From Onthophagus taurus (taxonomy: Eukaryota > Arthropoda > Insecta > Coleoptera > Scarabaeidae): a DNA stretch of 64,000 nt. The translations under genes and the position numbers were made by a program. This document shows positions 46,997 through 57,409 of the stretch, piece after piece (the stretch's first letter is position 1; each line of letters begins with the position of its first letter). Under the pieces are notes generated by a model. That model was not told the DNA's origin. It did no database searches and saw only the letters and a list, made by a program, of their open reading frames with translations. The DNA lies in NCBI RefSeq assembly GCF_036711975.1, contig NC_091971.1, positions 69,501-133,500 on the forward strand, in the 5' to 3' direction.

Positions 46997-47445
46997 TTAG
47001 TGTTTTCCATCGTCTCCTCCATGCCCATAAACAGCGGGATGTGCAGCATGTCCAGATCTAACAACGTGGGCATTGAATCCATTGTGTTTATCGGCGGTGT
47101 AATGAACAGTTCTGATAGTTCCATCAGCTTCGTGGAGGGTGTAGTAACCTTTAACGACATCCCCATCACGTTCTTCGTGTTGTTCTTTATTATCGCCAGT
47201 TTTCTTGTCGGCGACACCATATTTATAATCGTATTTGGGATAAGCCTTAAATAAAATAAAGTTAAATAAAATTACATAACATTAAGTATACTTACGTAAT
47301 GATCGTGGTCTTTATGTCCACCATCTCCACCATCACCACCGCCATGAGAATAAAGATGATTATTGGCGTAAGATTCAGCTTTATGAGCTAACGAATACGT
47401 AATTGAAGCCAAAATGGTTAAAACGATGATTTTGAATGTGAACAT
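46997..47445 (-). CDS. RR-2 cuticular protein, triplet member 3, lacking intron 1
   Basis: Minus-strand exons 47296-47445 and 46997-47245 encode 132 residues. The signal peptide ([20 protein letters not shown]) is uninterrupted, so intron 1 has been lost, as in the gene at 24029. The short linker ([20 protein letters not shown]) is diverged from its two relatives, but the RR-2 exon from residue 51 ([20 protein letters not shown], then the same [19 protein letters not shown] and [20 protein letters not shown]) is almost the same. A conserved 3' exon beside a diverged 5' exon suggests gene conversion. Secreted chitin-binding protein. Confidence 0.92.
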
Positions 47446-47514
47446 TTTGAGGAGTTAGTTGTTTAACAGATAAAGTTATAATTGAACTGATAAAAATTCG
47501 TTTGGTTGTAAGGG

Positions 47515-47522
47515 TTTATATA
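47515..47522 (-). promoter_or_regulatory. TATA box of the gene at 46997-47445
   Basis: Minus-strand TATATAAA, 34 nt before a TCAGTT initiator (A at 47488). Confidence 0.7.
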
Positions 47523-47843
47523 CCCGAAAAGTTTTATAATGAAGTTGGAAAAAAAAACAACAAACTATTTTACAAGAGATTTACTACGTAATATTGCGTT
47601 ACGGTTTTCTAGTTTTATATCTATTGAACCTCCGCTATAGAATTGTATAAAAAAACTTTAAGAAAAAAGGTTTAAATTCTTTTACACGAACGAGTGGGCA
47701 TCTAGTTTATTTAAATTTAGACTATTAACAAGGCCGTTTTAAAACCAGCTACAATCAGGTTATCTAAATTAAAAAATCATCCACTTACTTATACACCTAA
47801 CTTACCCGCAATGTTTGGAATTTCAAATCTGATGCAATTTCTG

Positions 47844-47851
47844 TATATAAG
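47844..47851 (+). promoter_or_regulatory. TATA box of the gene at 47917
   Basis: TATATAAG, about 35 nt before a CTCAGTC initiator (A at 47880). Confidence 0.75.
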
Positions 47852-47916
47852 AGGAACACGAACTGTTTAATTTCTACTCAGTCAACATCAGTTAACCGAG
47901 AGAATCAACAGTCAAA

Positions 47917-48325
47917 ATGAAAATTTTCTTCTTATTAGCTACTTTATTTGTGCTTTTCCAACTTTACGCAGCTTCAGATTACAACGTAAGTTACTTTAAA
48001 TTAGTATTAACTAAATTATTTATTGATAAAGAACCATCTATGAACAACCTTAATAATCAACAAATAAACTTAGTTTGTAGTCATGGATAAGAGATGGCAA
48101 TTTACTTGTATTGTTAAATTAATTTTTAAACAAATAATTTTTTTTTAATTGCAGGCCCGACCACGTTACGATTTTAAATACGGAGTAGAAGATGATCACA
48201 CCGATGATCGCAAACAACAGGAAGAACGTCGTGATGGTGGATTAACCAAAGGAAGTTATGAACGTCAACAGAAGAATGTTTATCAGAGATTGCGTTATGT
48301 TGTTGATTCGCAAAAACGTTATTAA
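47917..48325 (+). CDS. Small degenerate RR-like secreted protein
   Basis: Exons 47917-47985 and 48155-48325 encode 79 residues. Signal peptide MKIFFLLATLFVLFQLYAAS. The mature part starts as an RR-2 domain ([20 protein letters not shown], then EERRDGGLTKGSYERQ) but the second half is replaced: the usual EPDGT[17 protein letters not shown] is absent, and RLRYVVDSQKRY ends the protein. HTGD has become HTDD. The frame is open, splice sites are intact and the promoter is like that of its neighbours, so it looks expressed rather than dead. It may have lost chitin binding or taken a new role. A pseudogene in early decay cannot be excluded. Confidence 0.82.
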
Positions 48326-48329
48326 ATCA

Positions 48330-49610
48330 TCAATTTTGTGTCAATAGATTCTAAGATTATTTTATGTTTTTTTGTGAGAGAGGTGAAAGGAAATAAAAGG
48401 ATTTTTTAACTTTAAAACTTAATTTTGTGTTCTTTTATATCAACTTGAATATACATTTTTAATTCGTTTTCATGAATCATTAAATAAATAATGTACTAAA
48501 TGAGCAAGAATTGTTTTGATTGAGATTATCTTAATTTGGCGATCAAATTATTAATAACATATCTAGGTTAAATTTGTACGTTTACCTGTTTTATACGTTT
48601 TGAGGTAAAGAAAGTGAAATGTAGCGCATGAATGTAAATATTATTTTTCATTTTTGGGGTGTTGCAATCAAAATAATAAGCGTGAAGGCTGATTGACGCA
48701 ATTACGCACTAAATATTGGAATAAACGATAGCCAATCTATATGGAACATTTATTTCTAAATTTTTTAAAATGAATTTGTTTATTAAAAAGTTGACTCTTA
48801 TAATAGCTTTTTAGGAATTAGATTTTATACAAATTTGTCAAATTGAAATCAATGCTTCTTAAAAATATCTATTAAAAAACTGTCCAAACGAAAGAAAAAC
48901 TTAAAGTTTTGCATAAGTTAACCTCAAACATTCTTCTGTAACGCCACGAAGTTTAATTTTTCTATTCTAAACTGTTTTGGAGAAAAACATTATTTTGACA
49001 TTCGTTTTCAGAAACCCTCAAATTGAAATCAAATCTTATTAAAAAAACTGTTCAAATAGAAAACTTAAAATTTTGCATAAGTTAACCTCAAACATTCTTC
49101 TGTAACGCCACGAAGTTTCATTCAATTCTGAACCGTTTTGGAGAAAAACATCTTTTTTAATATTCATTTGCAAGAAACGTCAAATTGAAATTGGCAATTT
49201 ATAAACTTATTTGTAAAATGATGTTTGATCTGACATCTTAATATTTAGTACAACCTCAAACATTTCTTTATAACAAAACTGGAAGTTTTAAATTTATTTT
49301 CCTAAGAATAATAATTTAAATTTAGTTGTTTTGGGATATCCAAAACTCTTATTGCCAATTTAGTTCAATTAGTGTACGTCATACGCGTTTAAAATGTAGA
49401 ACGCACCTCTTAAAAGCGAGTTTCGTGCGGCGCATTGGTCCTAATTAATACTTATAAGCATAAACAAGAATTTAATATATTCCACACAAAATACGAAACC
49501 AAAAAAATCTCCCCCTCGACGTAAACGATTTCAATCCTTTTGATACCCTTACAAACAGCACATTCACGATAATCCTTCGAACGTAATCGCCTTTCAACTA
49601 TCAACATTTG
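48330..49610. other. Intergenic; holds a degenerate tandem repeat
   Basis: No gene seen apart from the repeat at 48835-49200. Confidence 0.45.
48835..49200. repeat. Degenerate tandem repeat, about 164-180 bp unit
   Basis: CAAATTGAAATC starts units near 48839, 49019 and 49181. Each of the first two contains GCATAAGTTAACCTCAAACA and TTCTGTAACGCCACGAAGTT, then GTTTTGGAGAAAAACAT. Related TAACCTCAAAnnGTTTCATT sequence occurs near 61520. Confidence 0.75.
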
Positions 49611-49619
49611 TATAGTTAG

Positions 49620-49627
49620 TATAAAAG
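49620..49627 (+). promoter_or_regulatory. TATA box of the gene at 49680
   Basis: TATAAAAG, 33 nt before a GATCAGTT initiator (A at 49653). Confidence 0.75.
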
Positions 49628-49679
49628 AGGCAAATTTCGTTTCAACGTGATCAGTTTCGTTCAGAGTTTGCTTCCAACG

Positions 49680-50598
49680 ATGGTATTCAAGGTGTGCTTA
49701 ACCCATCCCCACACAAAAAGAAGATTTTTAATCTTTTTCATTCATATAGATTTTAGTTATTTGTACCGCTATTTCGGCGGTTATCGCTGAAGGTGGCCGA
49801 GGAGGTGGCGCCCAATCTTATATTCAATATCAAGGACGTGCTGAGGGTGGAAACTGGGGAGGACGTGGAAACGATGGAGGTGGAAGATGGGAAGGAAATT
49901 GGGGCGGAAATGGAAATATGGGTGGAGGTGGAGGTGGTGGTGGTGGTGGAAGGGAAGAAGGTGGAAATGGAAGAAAATGGGAAGGTGGTAATGAAGGAAA
50001 TTGGGCAAATGGTGGAGGTGAAGAGAGAAGATGGGGTAAAAGTTGGGGTGGAAATGGTGGTGGAGAAAGAAGAGAAGAAACGAATAGAAACGAAGGTGGA
50101 TGGAATCGTGGAGGCGATGAAGGAGGACAAGGATGGAATCGAGGAGGTGGAGGCGATGAAGGTGGAAGAGGATGGGAAGGTGGACAAAGATGGGCTGGAG
50201 GAGATGGAGGAGGTGGTGGTCATGGAGCTCAATCGAATATAAACGGAAACCTTAAATCTTATTCTAATCATAAAGCTGATCAAGATGAAGGTTTACATCA
50301 ATCAGTAAGAAATAAATTTAATTCTGAATCAATTATTATATTTTAAATATTTTAGCATCGTCCTCATTACCAATTCAATTATGGAGTAGCCGATAAGCAA
50401 ACTCACGATAGACACGAGCAACAAGAAAAACGCGATGGGGATCGAGTTGAAGGTTATTATTCTTTGGACGAACCTGATGGTACGGTAAGAATTGTCCATT
50501 ACACAGCCGATCATAAAAATGGATGGAATGCTCGCGTTGAAAGACGTGGGCATGCAGTGCATCCGGAAGCTAATAATCGTGGACATGGAAGAGAATAA
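49680..50598 (+). CDS. RR-2 cuticular protein, Gly/Trp/Glu/Arg-rich
   Basis: Exons 49680-49691, 49750-50304 and 50356-50598 encode 269 residues. Signal peptide [20 protein letters not shown]. Exon 2 is unusual: Gly with many Trp, Glu, Arg and Asn ([33 protein letters not shown]) instead of Gly/His. It ends [20 protein letters not shown], a motif shared with the next gene. The RR-2 domain from residue 190 is a distinct subtype ([59 protein letters not shown]), with THD for TGD and GWNARV for GFNAVV. Secreted cuticle protein; the Trp/Arg-rich flank suggests different packing chemistry (inference). Confidence 0.92.
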
Positions 50599-50599
50599 G

Positions 50600-51405
50600 T
50601 TAAAGACTATAATCTTCATGTAGGAAGAAAAAAATTAACAACGGATGTTAACTAATTATTAATTAATGTATTTTTTTGTAAATATCTTAAGTTACTATTT
50701 TTCTTTAAATTAATTATTGTTACCGCTGTGTTTGATTATTATTTTTTTTTAATAAAGTAGCGTTTCATTATTTTTGTTGATTTGATTTAATTGAAATAAT
50801 AATACAGTGATTAAGAAAATTATTGAGATTATTATTTTAAACATGACCACCATGAAGTTTTGATTTTGTACGGTTTAAAATTAGCCATCCAATGTCTAGT
50901 TTAAACAACAAATTAATAATAAAGCAAACAAGGCATTATTAAAGTCCTTATAAATTATATTATTTTATAAATCCCAAGTAATTTATCATTAAGTCGATTA
51001 AGTTACATAACGGTGTTAAAATCTGGTTTAATGTGCTTACGGACAAAGAGTAGAAAGTATTAAATAACACGTTATAAACAACTGAAAAAAGCAAATAAAA
51101 TTAATTCAAAAAATTGATATGGTGTTTTATTGTTTTCAAAATAAATATATTTCGATTTAGATTACTTTCAATGGCACAAATAAATTCGCATTAATTTAAG
51201 TTAATGTTCTGTAACGAAACAAAGAGAATGCTTACAATTAACTAATTAATAAAATAATTAATAGGAATTAACGATTTTTATTTTTTAATAAAAGAATCAA
51301 AATTTACTTGGTCCAAAATATCTGTATTAAAAAAAAACAACAATAATAATTTATTTATGTGCATTTCATTATGGTAAAGGCCTAAATCTACTTTCAACCA
51401 CTTTC
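50600..51405. other. Spacer, no gene seen
   Basis: AT-rich 3' flank and intergenic DNA; AATAAA near 50751. Confidence 0.45.
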
Positions 51406-51411
51406 AAAGTG

Positions 51412-51420
51412 TATATAAAC
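51412..51420 (+). promoter_or_regulatory. TATA box of the gene at 51503
   Basis: TATATAAAC, about 32 nt before a TTAGTTC initiator-like site (A at 51444). Confidence 0.65.
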
Positions 51421-51502
51421 GAATTAATAACCCAATAAACCTTAGTTCGTATCCAAACACCAAAATCAAATCACGTTTTCCAAGAAAATTATTAAGAAAA
51501 TC

Positions 51503-51995
51503 ATGGTTTTCAAGGTAAACAAAAAAAATTTGTTATTATTTTAACGAATTCTTTATTCTTATTCTTTAGGTTATCATATTTGGTGTACTTCTTGTTGCGG
51601 TAACAGCCGAAGGAGGTGGTCGTGCTGAATCGAATATAAACGGAAATCTTCATTCCTACGCTAACCATAAAGCCGATCAAGATGAAGGATTCGACCAATC
51701 AGTAAACATAATGGTCAACATAAAAATTTATTTTCTCACATTTTTTTTTTAGCACAAACCACGTTATGAATTTAATTATGAAGTAAACGATCGAAAAACT
51801 AAGGACCAACATCAACAAGAAGAAAGACGCGATGGTGACCGAGTCGAAGGACGTTATTCTCTTCATGAACCCGATGGCACTGTTAGGATTGTAACTTACA
51901 CTGCAGATCATAAATCTGGATGGAACGCGCGTGTTGAAAGGAGAGGAAAAGCTGAGCATCCAGAAGCGAACAGTCATGGACATGATGAAGATTAA
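51503..51995 (+). CDS. RR-2 cuticular protein, short paralogue of the gene at 49680
   Basis: Exons 51503-51514, 51570-51701 and 51753-51995 encode 128 residues. Signal peptide MVFKVIIFGVLLVAVTAEGG. It keeps the end of exon 2 ([20 protein letters not shown]) but lacks the 140-residue Gly/Trp array of its neighbour. The RR-2 domain from residue 49 ([59 protein letters not shown]) has YEV for YGV and TKD for TGD. The pair is a local duplication in which the low-complexity array was gained or lost. Polar tail ending HGHDED. Confidence 0.92.
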
Positions 51996-52221
51996 GAAAA
52001 ATTTGAAAATGTTTTGGGGGTAAAAATTATTTTGTCTTGATTTGTTGTTACAAAAAAATGTTAAAAGATAAAAAAGAAACGAACTCAACGGATGACTTGT
52101 TATGCTTTTGTTGTTAATTGTATATATATATTTGTTGTTTGCATTAATAAATTATTTGAATATAAAATAGAAATGTTTTAGTTTATGAAAGAAATTTTAA
52201 CCCTTTAAGGACCAAGATATA

Positions 52222-54256
52222 CAGGGTGTCCCGTTAAGCGTACGGAGCGGCTGTATCTCAACAACGGTAAGGCCTAGAGGTTTGGGAAAAAAATCTTTAT
52301 AAGCAAAGTGGGCAAGAGAAATAGCTGGAAATTATTTTGAAGTTCGTAATTCGACCGCTAGGGAGCGTAACTGCCATAGAGAAACATAAAATTCCTGCTA
52401 TCTCAGAAAGTTAGACGATGAGCTATAACTTTGACAACATCATTTAGTAGCTTGGATAATACCGCATCGCTTTTGTTTTGCAATATTTTTCATATCTGTC
52501 ATAATAAGGGAGGGGGAGGCCAATGCGTTTTTAAATGTTTACATTTTAATATCTCCTGGACCATTCAACCGATTTGAATATTTTTGGTCTTGTTTGAAAG
52601 AGCATTTCATGCAAAACAAATAAGCTAGAGGGCGTTATCTGCAGCGGTTACATATTTTTGTGATTTTTGAAAAAAAGTTAAATGGACCGGTACTATTTAC
52701 TTCACAGACCGTTAATCACCATAAAATTTGCTAAACATTAGTGAAAACCGCATCTCGATATCTGCATCCATTCTCGAATTATAAAAGAAAATGTTAAAAA
52801 TTCGTATATCTTAATCGGATCAAGTTACCTTAGGAAACAAATAAGTGATAACAAAAATTTTAGTATCTAGAACCTTCCTCCACACTTTATCCAAGCTTAG
52901 AACTGCTTCAAAACTACTTTTGAGGCGTGTTGAAAAGCCAACGGATCAATCATCAACAATGATAATAAAACAAAATAAACCTCGATGCATTTATTTAATC
53001 TAGTTTCGACGAAAAAAAAAGCGCTGCTAAGTCTCTTCCCTGGACACGTTTTTACTGGTATTTAGTGTTTTGTCATATTTTCCCTGGTTATTGGTTTTTC
53101 TTGAAAAGTCAGGTCGTTTAGTCTACCCAATAGATAAAGGGGTGAAAGCAATGTGGGTTTTGCTCGAACCAAGAATGCATATTATGCAAGTTTACATCAG
53201 CTTGTGGACAGATGCTTCATGCATCCATAGCATTTGTGATAAAAGGTTTGGATTGGCCCAAATCATATTTAAAAGTCAATGGTAATAGTTCAGTCTGTTA
53301 TCATAATCGGTATCTGTTAAGGCCTGATGTAAAACAACGTGGTGGAGATATTATTCTCTTGAGAACTCTGATTTACGAATTCATAGAGACGTCTGAATGG
53401 GCTACACGTTGCCAATTTTCCGTAATCTTAAAAACACTTCTAGAGAAAAATGTCTTTCTTTGTCGTAATTGCATTGCACATTTTTGCCATGCAGTTGCAT
53501 CGTATTCGAAACATTGAAAATAAATCATCATACGCTCTATCATACGCTTCTGCGTTAGTAAATGACATGTTTACAATTACCATGATAATGTGATTTGTTT
53601 TTCTCGATGAGGTAACTGGATCCGATTGATGGCATTCGAGTTTTTAACATTTTCTTCTATAACTCGAGAACGGGTGGCGATATCGAGATGCGGTTTTCAC
53701 TAAAATTTAGCCAATTTTAAGGTGACTAAGGGTCTGTGAAGTAAATAGTATCATTCCATTTAACTTTTCTTCAAAAATCACAAAAATATGTAATCGCTGC
53801 AGATAACGTCCTCTAGCTCATTTGTTTTAAAGCAGACGGTCTTACTGAAAATATCTTTAAAAAGAGCATAAAATGCTTTTTCAAACAACACCGAAAACAT
53901 TCAAATCGGTTGAATGGTCTAGGAGATATTAAAATGTAAACATATGAAAACGCATTGGCCTCCCCCTCTCTTATTATGACAGATATGAGAAATATCGCAA
54001 AACAAAAGCGATGCGGTATTATCCAAGCTATTAAATGATGGTGTCAAAGTTATAGCTCATCGTCTAAGTTTCTGAGATAGCGGCAACTTTATGTTTCTCA
54101 ATGGCAGTTACGCCCCCTAGCGGTCGAATTACGAACTTCAAAATAATTTCCAGCTATTTCTCTTGGTCACTTTGCTTATAAGGATTTTTTTCCCAAACCT
54201 CTTGGAATTACCGTTCTAGAGATACAGCCGCTCCGTACGCTTAACGGGACATCCTG
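52222..54256 (-). mobile_element. Long-TIR mariner-like element, copy 2 (inverted relative to copy 1)
   Basis: Arms at 52222-52829 and 53611-54256 begin CAGGGTGTCCCGTTAAGCG and end with the complement, flanked by TA (52220-52221 and 54257-54258). The core matches copy 1 at 25365-27579 in reverse orientation, so the transposase remnant reads on -, with the DDE-like block at about 53300-53060 and the N-terminal part at about 53560-53390. The left arm has lost about 40 bp near 52610. The two + strand open frames here are antisense to the transposase. Inactive, with many breaks. Confidence 0.85.
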
Positions 54257-54258
54257 TA

Positions 54259-55442
54259 CAGGGTGTATCTGAATGATATGCCCAAACTTCAGGGGGTGAT
54301 TCTTTAGGCAATTTTAAGGGTACTTTGATATATAAACCATGGGCGACTTGGGCTCCTCTAAGGAGCTACACCCCTCCAAAGATGGCGGAAAATTTTGGTT
54401 TAATTTTTTTTTCTCGAAAACCATAAACGCTAGGACAACGAAATTTGGGGAATATATTTAACTGGTAGTAGGGTACGTTTTCACCCTATTTGTACTTTCA
54501 ACCTATCCTTCTAAACTACTAAACGTAACCACCCCCTTTACATTTTTGCTAAAATTTTTTTATGCAGAGGGTAAATACGTTAAAAAAAAATTACATAGGT
54601 AGATGAAAGTATCCTAAAACTTTTTTGTCTCTCTAAAATTTTTCTAAAAACGACTAATTTTTGAGAAAAAAAAAAAAAAGTAAACACTGCCCGTTCAACA
54701 ACGGGGTTGTCGATCAAAAGTTGGAATGAATTTATAATGAAAAAATCTTAGTAGGCTTTGCAATCTTTGTCAGAAATATTTTTGACGTTTAAATGTCAGT
54801 GGTTTTCTTACTATTATTATTGTTTTTCAAATTAATTTATGAATAAAGTTCTACCGCATTTACGCTCGTTCACTGGACATTTCAAAATTTTAAATAAAAT
54901 AATAATAATAGTAAGAAAACCACTGACATTTAAACGTCAAAAATATTTCTGACAAAGATTGCTAAGCCTGCTAAGATTTTTTCTTTAAAAAATCATTCCA
55001 ACTTTCGATTAACAACGCTACAGCTTAACAGTTAGTGTTTGTTTAATTAATTTTTTTCTCAGAAACTATTAACTTTTCGAAGAACATCAGAGAGGCAAAA
55101 AAGTTGTAGAATATTTTTGTCTATCTAAATAAAATATTTCCAATGTATTTATCATCGTCATAAAAAAGATCTAGATAAATATTGAACGGGGGTGGTTATG
55201 TTTAGTAACTTAGAAGGGAACATTGAAAGTACAAATAGGCTCGAAACATGCCCTATTATAAGCTAAACATATTTCCCAAATTTCATTTTCTTGGTGTTAA
55301 TGGTTTTCGGGAAAAAAAAAATAAACCAAAATTTTTCGCCATTTTTGTCGAAATCGCTGATAGTTTATATGAGAAAGTACCCTTAAAATTGCCTAAAGAA
55401 TCACCCCTTGAAGTTTGGGCACGTCATTCAGATACACCCTGT
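54259..55442. mobile_element. Non-coding fold-back element with CAGGGTG ends
   Basis: The element starts CAGGGTGTATCTGAATGA and ends with the complement TCATTCAGATACACCCTG. Two arms of about 560 bp pair along almost the whole length around a loop at about 54825-54895. Flanking TA at 54257-54258 is shared with copy 2 of the mariner-like element; the right TA is 55443-55444. No transposase is present, so it is non-autonomous. Confidence 0.85.
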
Positions 55443-55449
55443 ATACGCA

Positions 55450-56250
55450 AAATAAAAAGTATCTCATAGACCAAAACCGTATCTACACGCAATATCGGAA
55501 TCACGCTTTCATAAGGTTTTAAACGTTTTGATTAAATGTGTTGACAAAACACATTGTTTTTCTTAGTCTTGATAAAAGTTTAAAAGTTGTCATCGTAAAG
55601 TTAAAACTTTTGGTTAAACTTGTGCAGAAGATAGACAGTAAATCTTGCAATAATACGGTAGATCAACACTGTACGTTTAAATTTTATATAATCTGAATTT
55701 AGTTAAAACCTGTTCGAATTAATTATAACCTGTCACATATTTTTACCATAAAAAATTTTATAGAGCATTGTCCCTTCGGAATGAAGGTGTACTTTCACCA
55801 ATATAATCGAGTAAAATTAAGTTATAAATCGCTTAAACGTAATCAACGGAATATAAATCATCATTTATAAAAAGAATATAAAATAAATGTATTATCAAAG
55901 TTTTAATCTTAATTTAATTTGATACTAATTGAGTTTTATGGTGCTATAATACGATTATACAATCCCATTTTAAGTTTTATGATAATGAGTAGAGAAAAAA
56001 TTAGTTACATAAAAATTTTGGTAAATTGAACGATTAGATTGTTTATCGAATATTTTTGTCAAGGTAAAAATTGTAACGCGACAGAATAAGTAAATAAGAC
56101 TTAATTAATTAACTGATAATCGATCGAATTTATTATATAAGTTAAACAAAAAATTTGTGCGAACCACCTTATGAGTGGGTTGCTTTATAAACAAAGTACG
56201 AAATCAACTTTCGTTTTCAGGAAGGTGTAAAATGGGTGTGTTCCTTTCCT
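55450..56250. other. Intergenic, no gene seen
   Basis: AT-rich spacer before the gene at 56333. Confidence 0.45.
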
Positions 56251-56257
56251 TTTTCCC

Positions 56258-56265
56258 TATATAAA
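56258..56265 (+). promoter_or_regulatory. TATA box of the gene at 56333
   Basis: TATATAAA, 35 nt before a TATCAGTC initiator (A at 56293). Confidence 0.75.
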
Positions 56266-56332
56266 CGAGGTAATTTTCTCGAAAAAATTATCAGTCTTAA
56301 GTTACATCTTGAGAAATAAAAATTGAATCAAA

Positions 56333-56957
56333 ATGATTTCAAAGGTATCAAATAAATCACAATTTCATTTAATTTTTTTAATAATTTCAATTTTAGATCT
56401 TCATCGCAGCTACTTTCTTAGTAATTTCTTCTACAGCCCCAATTGATCATCATGATGGTGCTACATCTTACGTTTCATTAAGTTTGGGAGGACATTCTCA
56501 AGGAAATCCGCAATATCAACCTTCATCAGCTTACGTTCAAAAAGAAATTCCAACTTTAATTAAATATCCAACGTATTCTTCTTTACCGACTTATTCTTCT
56601 GTACCAACATATAATCAACACGAAGAAAAGGAATACGTAGGAGTTTTTATTTTAATTTTAAAAAATTATGTTAATTCTTACTTTTTTGTCCAGGGTCCAG
56701 CTCAATATGAATTTAAATACTCAGTTGAAGATAAACAAACAGGTGATATTAAATCTCAACATGAAGTAAGAAATGGGGATAAAGTTCAAGGGGAATATTC
56801 TCTTCACGAAGCTGATGGCACTATAAGAACTGTTAAATATTCAGCTGATAAACACAGTGGATTTAATGCGGTTGTTGAAAGAACTGGTCATGCAGCTCAT
56901 CCTGAAGTCGTACCTGTTAAACCAGTTCCAATAACTTATGATTATTACAAACATTAA
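56333..56957 (+). CDS. RR-2 cuticular protein, Tyr/Gln/Ser-rich
   Basis: Exons 56333-56344, 56397-56636 and 56694-56957 encode 171 residues. Signal peptide [18 protein letters not shown]. Exon 2 is not Gly-rich: [50 protein letters not shown]. The RR-2 domain from residue 85 ([60 protein letters not shown]) has GPAQY for AYPKY, YSV for YGV and HSGFNA for HNGFNA, changes shared with the gene at 60680. Intron 2 (57 nt) has no in-frame stop. Polyadenylation signal 57046-57051. Confidence 0.93.
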
Positions 56958-57059
56958 AAATTTGTTATAAATGTGTTTTAAATCAATTTTTATAGAAGAA
57001 TTTATTATTAAATCAATTTTTTTAGATTAATATTTGTATTACATAAATAAAGGTATTTA

Positions 57060-57405
57060 AAAATACTTTTTTATCTTGACGTGTTCAATTCTCTTCTTGA
57101 CCTTCCCAACACAAATTGCATTACCCCACTAAATAATCACCTGTTCCAATTTTCGCAACTCTTATTACGCAACTAAACCGCCAATTGGTTCCGCCGCTTC
57201 GACACCGAAACACAATAGAAATGGTTATTATACAAAGAAATGGTAACCTTGCCATCTCAAAACTTTAACTGAACAACAAATTCTATACAACATGTAATTA
57301 CCTCTCACCTTCTATCTAAGTGTAATGAAAGGTTTTAAGAAAACACAGCTTTAAATGATTATAGAAAAATAATACTGTATTTTTTGTAAATTTTAATCAA
57401 TTCTA
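57060..57405. other. Spacer, no gene seen
   Basis: AT-rich intergenic DNA between the 3' end of the gene at 56333 and the LINE remnant. Confidence 0.4.
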
Positions 57406-57409
57406 AATG

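Noticed and set aside
49753-50283. 176-residue minus frame and 149-residue plus frame at the Trp/Gly-rich gene
   Set aside because: Low-complexity shadows of the real exon 2, which has the signal peptide and correct splice phases.
53070-53517. Two plus-strand open frames, 71 and 101 codons, repeated at 26227-26611 on minus
   Set aside because: They first looked like a shared unknown protein, but they are antisense to the transposase remnant of the long-TIR element, whose sense strand gives the recognisable blocks.
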